DNA of 5,467 bases from Deltaproteobacteria bacterium (lineage in GTDB: Bacteria > Myxococcota_A > Polyangia > HGW-17): contig QKIM01000495.1 in NCBI GenBank assembly GCA_003249585.1, forward strand, positions 1-5,467. The letters are read 5' to 3'. A program made the position numbers and the translations under genes. The notes beneath the pieces are model-generated. The model saw only the letters and a list, made by a program, of their open reading frames with translations. It did not search any database and had not been told where the DNA came from. Positions 1 through 4,946 of this stretch are shown here, one piece after another (position 1 is the first letter of the stretch; every line of letters begins with the position of its first letter).

Positions 1-572
1 GTGAAGGCGATCTCCGCCGCCCGGATGGGGACGGTGTGGTTGATGAAGGCTGCCCGCACATATCCCCACTGGTTCCAGTCGTTGATCTGCGCGTGGATGT
101 TCCCCTGCACCGGACAGGGGACCCGACGGGCCACGGCGGCGTCCAGCCCGCCGCCACCCAGGGCCTCGGCGGACTCGGTGGAGAGATCGAAGTGGAAGTG
201 CCAGCCGCTGCACAGGGGATTCCCCTCGATGGGGCACAGATCATGGACCATGACGGTCTCGGTCCCGTAGATGGAGTCGATCTCCCAGCACTCGCCGCAG
301 GCCTCACCAGGCTCTCCCCCGTAGGAACCGCCGTTCCATGGCTCGGCGATGGCCAGGGTCAGCCCCTGACGCACGAAGTCGGGCAGGACCTCGCTGGTGC
401 GGTCGAACTCGCACCACCCCCCGCTGGAGGCGGTGTAGGCCGTGAGACGGACAGACGCGCAGGCGGGGTCCACGGGTTCAGGATCCCCGTGGAAATAGGG
501 ATCCTCCGACGAGGAGCCCGAGCTGCAGGCGAACCAGAGCAGCGCGAGGAAGGAGAAGGTGAACTGTCGCAT
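1..572 (-). CDS. Expansin-like lipoprotein (bacterial EXLX1 type), C-terminus cut by window edge
   Basis: The start is the ATG at 572 reading leftward, with GGGAGG (580-585) 7 nt upstream. The 190 visible codons remain open to the window edge, so the stop lies outside. Residues 1-15 form a hydrophobic signal ending FLALLWFAC; Cys16 followed by SSGSSS fits a lipoprotein, although Trp at -3 is not a classical lipobox residue. Residues 41-130 read like an expansin domain 1 (six-stranded double-psi beta-barrel): LTAYTASSGGWCEF, then GEACGECWEI (89-98), VMVHDLCP (107-114) and the HFDLS signature (127-131). Residues 149-190 match the start of expansin domain 2 (CBM63-like): RVPCPVQGNI followed by WGYVRAAFINHTVP. 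Known members bind cellulose/peptidoglycan-type polymers and loosen plant cell walls without hydrolysis; activity here is inferred. About 35-60 residues of domain 2 are missing. Alternatives are another DPBB protein (RlpA or GH45-like), but the VPCPV.GNI junction favours expansin. Confidence 0.77.
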   Translation of the reverse strand, partial: MRQFTFSFLALLWFACSSGSSSEDPYFHGDPEPVDPACASVRLTAYTASSGGWCEFDRTSEVLPDFVRQGLTLAIAEPWNGGSYGGEPGEACGECWEIDSIYGTETVMVHDLCPIEGNPLCSGWHFHFDLSTESAEALGGGGLDAAVARRVPCPVQGNIHAQINDWNQWGYVRAAFINHTVPIRAAEIAF

Positions 573-579
573 GAAGAGA

Positions 580-600
580 CCTCCCGGTGTCCACACTATA
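580..600 (-). promoter_or_regulatory. Probable promoter -10 and ribosome binding site of the expansin-like gene
   Basis: On the minus strand TATAGT (595-600) matches the sigma-70 -10 consensus at five of six positions and lies just upstream of the Shine-Dalgarno GGGAGG (580-585), which is 7 nt from the ATG at 572. Transcription would start near 588, giving a leader of roughly 16 nt. No good -35 hexamer is visible at 16-18 nt spacing, so the site may be weak or activator-dependent. Confidence 0.45.
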
Positions 601-702
601 GACGAAAACCCGGACCCCAAACGGAAAAAGTGGGCACCCGGCCCTTCGCCGCGGTGATGTCCCGGAGGGTTTGGGGGCGCCATCGCCGTGATGTGCGGGT
701 GG

Positions 703-716
703 ATTGCAGTTGCAAT
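703..716. promoter_or_regulatory. 14-bp inverted repeat upstream of the permease gene, possible operator
   Basis: ATTGCA-GT-TGCAAT is a perfect inverted repeat with 6-bp arms and a 2-bp centre. It ends 28 bp before the ATG at 745, in a locally AT-richer pocket of the divergent region. It overlaps a poor promoter candidate (TTGCAG at 704-709, 16 nt, GATAGG at 726-731). The position suits a repressor or activator site for the permease gene. An arm of this length is expected by chance about once in a window this size for any given spacing, so the call rests on location. Confidence 0.3.
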
Positions 717-744
717 ACATCCCGGGATAGGCTTTCTTAAAGGC

Positions 745-2625
745 ATGGGACCCAATACCACCACCATGAAACGCTCGCTGTCGGCGCTCGAGCTGTACAG
801 CGTCGCCGCGGGGGCCATGATCAGTTCGGGGCTGTTCGTCCTGCCGGGGCTGGCCTTCGCCGTCGCCGGTCCGGCCATGCTGGTCTCCTACCTCATCGCC
901 GCGCTGCTCATGATCCCCGCCATGCTCTCCAAGGCGGAGCTCGTCACGGCCATGCCCCGCTCGGGGGGGAACTATTTCTTTGTCGAGCGATCCCTCGGCC
1001 CCCTCTTCGGGACTATCGCCGGATTTCTGGACTGGATGGCGGTGGCCCTCAAGACCGCTTTCGCCATGGTGGGTATCGGGGGCATCTACTATCTCTTCTT
1101 TCCCGAACACGGGGTGCTGGGCATCAAGCTGGTCGCCGTCGGGGCCACGCTCCTGTTCATGGTGGTGAACCTGATCTCCGTCAAACACTCCGGGGTCCTC
1201 CAGGTGGTCCTGGTGATGGCGCTCATCGCCATCCTCGGGGTGGTGGTGGTCGCGGGCCTGCCCCGGGTGCAGGTGCGGCAGTTCGAGCCCTTCGCGCCCC
1301 ACGGGTGGCAGGCCGTCTTCGCCGTGGCGGGGATGGTCTTCGTCTCCTACGGCGGGCTCACCAAGGTGACGGCCGTGGCCGAGGAGGCGCGTGACCCGGG
1401 GCGAAACATCCCCCTGGCCATGTTCCTCGCCTACATCACCATCAGCCTCGCCTATCTGCTGGTGGTCTACGTGACCGTGGGCACCGTGGGGGCCCAGGAG
1501 CTGGCCGGGTCCCTCACCCCCATCGGGCTGGGCGCGAGGAACACCCTCGGCTCCTTCGGCGCCTACCTGGTTCTCGGTGCAGCGGGTCTGGCCTTCGCCA
1601 CCACGGGCAACGCCGGGATCATGGCGGCGTCCAGATCCCCGCTGGCCATGTCCCGCGACGGGCTCCTTCCCCGCTGGCTCTCGCACACCAATCCCTCCCG
1701 CGGGACGCCGGACAGAGGCATCCTCGTGACGTCCGGGTTCATCATCTCGGTGCTGCTCGCCTTCTCCATCGAGGATCTCGTCAAGAGCGCCTCCACCATG
1801 ATGATCCTCATGTTTGGCCTGGTGAACCTGTCCGTGATCATCATGCGGACCAGCCGCATCGAGGGCTATCGCCCTGCCTTCAGGTCGCCCCTGTTTCCCT
1901 GGATCCAGGTGGCGGCCATCACCGTCTACGGCTTCCTCATCGTGGAGATGGGGACCATCCCCGTGCTCTTCACCGGCGGGTTCATCCTCTTCGCCCTGGC
2001 CTGGTACCTCCTGTACGTACAGCACCGCATCGACAACGGCTCCGCCCTCATCTACCTCGTGAAGAAGATCACCTCCCATCACTTCGACCGTTTCCACATC
2101 GAGAACGAGCTCCGCAGCATCTCTCTGGAGCGAGATTCCGTGGAGTTCGACCGGTTCGACCATCTGGTCCGCGACGGTGTCATCCTCGATGTCCATGGCA
2201 GCATCTCTGCCCGGGAGCTGTTCCAGCGTGTCTCCGCGGAGCTCTCCAGCCGCATCCGGGAGGATGAGACGACCCTGGTGGAGGCGTTCCTCGAACGGGA
2301 GCGCGTCTCTTCGACGGTCGTCGCGCCCGGGCTCGCCATCCCCCACATCATCATCGGCGGGGAGGGCTCCTTCCACGTTGTGCTGGTCCGGTCCAAAGAG
2401 GGGGTCGTCTTCTCGGAGCTGGCGCCCCCCGTGCACACCGTCTTCGTTCTGGCCGGCTCCATGGATGAGCGGAATTTCCACCTGCGCGCCCTCATGAACA
2501 TCGCCCAGATCGTTCAGGAGGAAGGGTTCGAGGCCCGGTGGCTGGACGCCAGGAATGCCGAGCAGCTGCGGGACATCGTCCTGCTCTCCACCCGCCAGAG
2601 GGGCACGGCGGGTGGCGCCCGCTGA
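745..2625 (+). CDS. APC-superfamily amino-acid permease with C-terminal PTS EIIA type-2 domain
   Basis: This is an inner-membrane amino-acid/polyamine/organocation transporter of 626 residues fused to a phosphotransfer domain. Residues 13-425 contain about 12 hydrophobic segments. The TM1 motif GAMISSGLFVLPG (23-35) matches the APC unwound-helix substrate site, and AEEARDPGRNIP (212-223) is the family loop after TM6. Residues 430-475 form a polar, charged linker. Residues ~475-618 look like an EIIA domain of the PtsN/fructose class: SSTVVAPGLAIPH carries the phosphorylatable His534, and NFHLRAL carries the second conserved His579. The reading frame opens at 688 (GTG) and 691 (ATG), but the extra residues do not resemble a permease N-terminus and would put the 703-716 inverted repeat in coding sequence, so ATG745 is chosen; ATG766 is also possible. 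No start has a good Shine-Dalgarno. Substrate is unknown; EIIA control of transport is inferred from the fusion. No EIIB/EIIC partner is in view. Confidence 0.92.
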   Translation: MGPNTTTMKRSLSALELYSVAAGAMISSGLFVLPGLAFAVAGPAMLVSYLIAALLMIPAMLSKAELVTAMPRSGGNYFFVERSLGPLFGTIAGFLDWMAVALKTAFAMVGIGGIYYLFFPEHGVLGIKLVAVGATLLFMVVNLISVKHSGVLQVVLVMALIAILGVVVVAGLPRVQVRQFEPFAPHGWQAVFAVAGMVFVSYGGLTKVTAVAEEARDPGRNIPLAMFLAYITISLAYLLVVYVTVGTVGAQELAGSLTPIGLGARNTLGSFGAYLVLGAAGLAFATTGNAGIMAASRSPLAMSRDGLLPRWLSHTNPSRGTPDRGILVTSGFIISVLLAFSIEDLVKSASTMMILMFGLVNLSVIIMRTSRIEGYRPAFRSPLFPWIQVAAITVYGFLIVEMGTIPVLFTGGFILFALAWYLLYVQHRIDNGSALIYLVKKITSHHFDRFHIENELRSISLERDSVEFDRFDHLVRDGVILDVHGSISARELFQRVSAELSSRIREDETTLVEAFLERERVSSTVVAPGLAIPHIIIGGEGSFHVVLVRSKEGVVFSELAPPVHTVFVLAGSMDERNFHLRALMNIAQIVQEEGFEARWLDARNAEQLRDIVLLSTRQRGTAGGAR

Positions 2626-2657
2626 GTGTCAACTGTATGATTTCGGAAAGAAAGGGA

Positions 2658-2708
2658 TTGTCCGGGGGGAAAGGTGTGCTATAGTCCATTGTTGATACTT
2701 CCGGAGGA
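2658..2708 (+). promoter_or_regulatory. Promoter and ribosome binding site of the cysteine-rich lipoprotein gene
   Basis: TTGTCC (2658-2663, four of six to the -35 consensus) is followed after 16 nt by TATAGT (2680-2685, five of six to the -10 consensus). Transcription would begin near 2692. A strong Shine-Dalgarno GGAGGA (2703-2708) lies 10 nt before the ATG at 2719. This suggests the lipoprotein is transcribed independently of the permease, whose stop is 32 bp upstream of the -35 box. No hairpin terminator for the permease is seen in 2626-2657. Confidence 0.55.
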
Positions 2709-2718
2709 GACCACCAAC

Positions 2719-3657
2719 ATGAGAACCCTTATTACCCTGTCTATGCTTTCTTTGATTGTGTTCACCCTCGCTGCCTGCGACGATGGGGCGGACAGCTCGA
2801 ACAACACGAGCAACGTGAACAACACGAGCAACGTGAACAACACGAGCAACGTGAACAACACGAGCAACGTGAACAACACGAGCAACACGAACAACACCAC
2901 GACCACGAACAACTCCAACAACACGAACAACACCACGACCACGAACAACTCCAACAACACGAACAACACCAACAACACCACGACCACGTGTGTCCCCGAT
3001 CCCAGCGGCTACGAGTGCTCCGACTGCATCGACAACGACGGCGACGGGCTCATCGACGGCATGGACCCCGGCTGCATCTCTTCGGACGACCGCCTCGAGG
3101 GGAGCTTCTCCACGGACATCCCCGGCGACGACACCAACACCACCTACCAGGACTGCTGGTTCGACGGCAACTCCGGCGGCGGCGACGACGGCTGCAACGT
3201 CCACATCTGCTGCATCCTCGACGAGTGCCCCACGGAGTACCAGGGGACCTACGATCCCGCGTCCTGCGAAACGGCGGTGACCCAGGACTGTGTCGACAAC
3301 TGCGATCCCTTCGTGGTCCCCGGCTGTGACTGCTTCGGCTGCTGCACCATCTGCGAAGGTTCCGACTGCTACGACATCTTCATCGGGAGCCCCCGCATCT
3401 CTCCCGAGTGCACCCAGGACACCATCTCCGACCCCTTGGCCTGCCCCCGCTGCACGCCACAGGAAGAGTGCGGCGCCCCCTGCGACCCCGCGGGCTGCAT
3501 CCTCTGCCCCGGCATGACCGAAGAGGATCTCCCCCCCGAGTGCACGGGCGAGACCGTCTGCCCCGACGAGCAGCAGCCCTGCACCGTCACCGCCGAGTGT
3601 GAGTCCGGCTTCTACTGCGCCACCGGGTGCTGCATCCCCATCCCCAACATCGGCTGA
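2719..3657 (+). CDS. Cysteine-rich surface lipoprotein with repeat-built Asn/Thr linker
   Basis: The 312-residue product starts at ATG2719, preceded by GGAGGA; an in-frame upstream start at 2674 lacks a ribosome site and spoils the signal peptide. Residues 1-20 are a lipoprotein signal ending in a textbook lipobox (LAAC, Cys20). Residues 28-90 are almost only Asn, Thr and Ser with a few Val, built from NNTSNV repeats and a 12-residue repeat, and look like a flexible spacer holding the rest away from the membrane. Residues 99-119 contain a Cys-rich acidic motif, IDNDGDGLIDGMDPGC, a calcium-loop-like pattern frequent in Myxococcota surface proteins. Residues 91-312 hold 32 cysteines, including CDCFGCC (203-209) and a closing YCATGCC (299-305), implying an extracytoplasmic disulfide-bonded fold. 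I cannot assign a function. Asp at +2/+3 after the lipid Cys is an inner-membrane retention signal in E. coli, but that rule may not hold in this lineage. Confidence 0.9.
   Translation: MRTLITLSMLSLIVFTLAACDDGADSSNNTSNVNNTSNVNNTSNVNNTSNVNNTSNTNNTTTTNNSNNTNNTTTTNNSNNTNNTNNTTTTCVPDPSGYECSDCIDNDGDGLIDGMDPGCISSDDRLEGSFSTDIPGDDTNTTYQDCWFDGNSGGGDDGCNVHICCILDECPTEYQGTYDPASCETAVTQDCVDNCDPFVVPGCDCFGCCTICEGSDCYDIFIGSPRISPECTQDTISDPLACPRCTPQEECGAPCDPAGCILCPGMTEEDLPPECTGETVCPDEQQPCTVTAECESGFYCATGCCIPIPNIG
2803..2988 (+). repeat. In-gene tandem repeats: 18-bp unit x4-5 and 36-bp unit x2
   Basis: Four identical consecutive copies of an 18-bp unit (AACACGAGCAACGTGAAC at 2803-2820, 2821-2838, 2839-2856, 2857-2874) are followed by a variant copy with two changes (2875-2892). 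Two identical 36-bp units follow (2893-2928, 2929-2964), then a degenerate tail to 2988. All units are multiples of three, so the frame of the lipoprotein is kept. Identity at synonymous positions as well as amino acids points to recent expansion by slippage or unequal recombination. It is not a CRISPR array, since there are no spacers. Confidence 0.93.
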
Positions 3658-3718
3658 CCGCCGGTTTTCAGACATCCCGCCACGGGAACCTCCAGCAGGG
3701 GAAAAATAACTGGAAACA

Positions 3719-3744
3719 GGAGTTCTTTATCCTATAATAACTCC
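3719..3744. promoter_or_regulatory. Promoter of the molybdopterin oxidoreductase gene, flanked by an inverted repeat
   Basis: TATAAT at 3733-3738 is a perfect -10 box. The best -35 candidate, CTGGAA at 3710-3715 with 17-nt spacing, is poor. Transcription would start near 3745, at the Shine-Dalgarno itself. The arms GGAGTT (3719-3724) and AACTCC (3739-3744) form a perfect 6-bp inverted repeat separated by 14 bp, bracketing the -10 box. A regulator bound there would block or remodel the promoter. The inverted repeat as an operator is a guess; the -10 box is the firmer part. Confidence 0.5.
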
Positions 3745-3750
3745 AGGAGG
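3745..3750 (+). promoter_or_regulatory. Ribosome binding site that selects the second of two close ATGs
   Basis: AGGAGG ends 2 nt before ATG3753 but 8 nt before the in-frame ATG3759. The second spacing is near optimal and the first is too short for efficient initiation. The oxidoreductase therefore most likely starts at 3759. Confidence 0.7.
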
Positions 3751-3758
3751 GTATGGTC

Positions 3759-4481
3759 ATGTCTTCGGATCACGAACGGCGGGAATTTCTGAAATGGCTG
3801 GGCGCTGGCGCCGTCGCGTCCCTGGGGCTGTTCGCCGCGTCCTGTGACACCACGACGGGGAGCACCGGCGCTCCCACAACCCGCACGGGAGGCGCCATGG
3901 AATACCCCTTTTCGCCCGGCCGAAACCTCATCAGCAAGGAGATTCAGTGGCGGGTCCGGACCGTCGACCAGCAGGACCTGGAGGAGATCCTCTCCGGCTG
4001 GACCCTCAAGGTCGGGCAGAGAGGGAGGCGCGCCCAAAAGACCTACACCTTCGCCGAGCTCGTCGCGCTGCCCCGCACGGACATGCTGGTGGACTTTCAC
4101 TGCGTGGAGGGGTGGTCCGTCCACGACATCCCCTGGAACGGCGTGCACCTCTCGGCCATCCTCGAGGACATGGGCTTCACGCCCACCCAGCGGTACGTCA
4201 CCTTCCACACCATCGGCGGGAAGTACAACGAGTCGCTGCCCCTGGAGCAGGCTCTGGACCCCCGGACACTGCTGGCTTACGGAGTCGGGGGAAACACCCT
4301 GCCCCTCAAGCGCGGTTTCCCCCTGCGCCTGGTGGTCCCCGGCCTCCTGGCCTATAAGAGCGCCAAGTATGTCGAGACCATCGAGTTCACGGACGAGCAG
4401 GTGGAGGGGTTCTGGGTCGCCCGGGGATACCCGTATGAGGCGACGGTTCCCAGGGAGCGGCTCAGGAAGGGGAAATTCTGA
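3759..4481 (+). CDS. Tat-exported lipid-anchored molybdopterin oxidoreductase (sulfite oxidase/MsrP-like)
   Basis: The 240-residue product belongs to the oxidoreductase molybdopterin-binding family (sulfite oxidase fold, YedY/MsrP-like). Residues 7-29 are a twin-arginine signal: RREFLK followed by a hydrophobic stretch, ending FAASC, so Cys29 may be lipidated after folded export. The region around DFHCVEGWSVHDIPW (residues 112-126) has the conserved Cys115 that ligates molybdenum, in the same context as the MsrP CVEAWS motif. Further family blocks are YGVGGNTLPLKRGFPLRLVVP (174-194, shown in part as key residues G-N-L-P-G-P-L-R-V-P) and YKSAKYVETIEF (199-210), then GFWVARGYP. The protein is shorter than MsrP (about 330) and carries only the Moco domain, with no haem or dimerisation domain. 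Substrate is unknown; methionine sulfoxide, another S-/N-oxide or sulfite are possible. No MsrQ-like haem membrane partner is in the window, so the electron partner is unseen. It has its own promoter and sits 101 bp after the lipoprotein gene. Confidence 0.92.
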   Translation: MSSDHERREFLKWLGAGAVASLGLFAASCDTTTGSTGAPTTRTGGAMEYPFSPGRNLISKEIQWRVRTVDQQDLEEILSGWTLKVGQRGRRAQKTYTFAELVALPRTDMLVDFHCVEGWSVHDIPWNGVHLSAILEDMGFTPTQRYVTFHTIGGKYNESLPLEQALDPRTLLAYGVGGNTLPLKRGFPLRLVVPGLLAYKSAKYVETIEFTDEQVEGFWVARGYPYEATVPRERLRKGKF

Positions 4482-4487
4482 CGTCGC

Positions 4488-4871
4488 CTATCGGCAGCCG
4501 GGGAAGGAAGAGACGAACTTGATCTTGTAATCGGGGAAGGAGGAGACCTTCTGGACCTTGTAGTCGGGGAAGGAGTCGACGATCTTCCAGAGCCCGGGTT
4601 TATCCGGGAAGGAGGAGACGATCTTCACCTTGATGTCGGGGAAGGAGTCCACGACCTTGACCTTCACGTCCGGGAAGGAAGTGACATACTTGATCTTTCC
4701 GTAGAGCTGGCATTTGCCAGGTTTTCCCTTGGCCTGTGCCTCGGCGCACCGGGAGAGCTCCATGCCGAACAGCTGCTTCTTGCTCAGCGATGGTCTGCGT
4801 CCGCCGGGAACGGGAGAGAGGGACACGAAACTGAAGAGGGCGATGGTCGCGAGGGAGAGGAGAAGTTTCAT
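4488..4871 (-). CDS. Small secreted SFPD-repeat protein, function unknown
   Basis: The 127-residue product starts at ATG4871 (minus), with AAAGGA (4882-4887) 10 nt upstream; an in-frame GTG at 4898 would add nine polar residues before a clean signal peptide, so it is rejected. Residues 1-~20 are a signal peptide without a lipobox Cys. Residues 24-56 are basic with Cys42 and Cys54. Residues 57-125 are six tandem repeats of consensus [hydrophobic]-K-V-K-hydrophobic-V-[SDT]-S-F-P-D: five are 11-12 residues and the fourth has a PGLW insertion (13 residues). The last ends SFPGCR with Cys126. Alternation of Lys and Val/Ile in each unit suggests a beta-strand, with SFPD as a turn, hence a small beta-solenoid or stacked sheet outside the cytoplasm. 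I have an impression that similar SFPD/PGxW repeat proteins occur in other bacteria but cannot name a family. It is convergent with the oxidoreductase, 6 bp between stops. Confidence 0.87.
   Translation of the reverse strand: MKLLLSLATIALFSFVSLSPVPGGRRPSLSKKQLFGMELSRCAEAQAKGKPGKCQLYGKIKYVTSFPDVKVKVVDSFPDIKVKIVSSFPDKPGLWKIVDSFPDYKVQKVSSFPDYKIKFVSSFPGCR
4497..4703 (-). repeat. Six degenerate ~33-bp repeats encoding SFPD units
   Basis: Within the SFPD-repeat gene the plus strand shows six occurrences of a GGGAAGGA core spaced about 33 bp apart, with one 39-bp step for the unit with a two-residue insertion. Unlike the lipoprotein linker, the units differ at many synonymous and some non-synonymous positions, so the array is old and held by selection on the protein. 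Confidence 0.85.
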
Positions 4872-4881
4872 GGTTTGGCTT

Positions 4882-4932
4882 TCCTTTCTGTGGTTCACTC
4901 CCGTTGTAGCAGGTGGCGTCGGAAAATGCCAG
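4882..4932 (-). promoter_or_regulatory. Possible promoter and ribosome binding site of the SFPD-repeat gene
   Basis: On the minus strand CTGGCA (4927-4932) and TACAAC (4903-4908) each match the sigma-70 hexamers at four of six positions, with an 18-nt spacer, in the 75-bp gap downstream of the unrecognised gene. Transcription would begin near 4896. AAAGGA (4882-4887) is the ribosome site for ATG4871. The match is weak; the gene could instead be read through from the upstream gene, since no terminator is visible between them. Confidence 0.28.
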
Positions 4933-4946
4933 AAGAAGGTGGGGCG

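Noticed and set aside
699..716. A sigma-54-like promoter (TGG ... TTGC) upstream of the permease, tempting because of the EIIA-Ntr-like domain.
   Set aside because: The GG and GC elements are one base too close for a functional -24/-12 promoter, and the rest of the consensus is absent.
36..740. A 234-codon plus-strand frame over the first gene.
   Set aside because: It overlaps the minus-strand expansin-like gene, has no ribosome site or recognisable motif, and has shadow-like composition.
688..744. Longer N-terminus of the permease from GTG688 or ATG691.
   Set aside because: The extra residues are unlike APC N-termini, lack a suitably spaced ribosome site, and cover the inverted repeat at 703-716.
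478..2481. A 667-codon open frame on the minus strand opposite the permease gene.
   Set aside because: It is a high-GC shadow: the product is a low-complexity run of His, Asp, Gly, Glu and Arg, whereas the plus strand encodes clear permease and EIIA motifs.
2803..2988. Regular repeats that might suggest a CRISPR array.
   Set aside because: Units are directly contiguous with no unique spacers, are in frame, and encode an Asn/Thr linker.
2629..3675. A 348-codon minus-strand frame opposite the lipoprotein, rich in Val-Val-Arg repeats.
   Set aside because: Its repeats are simply the complement of the 18/36-bp tandem array in the real gene; it has no independent support.
3676..3686. Hairpin CCCG-CCA-CGGG after the lipoprotein stop as a terminator.
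   Set aside because: The stem has only 4 bp and no T tract follows.
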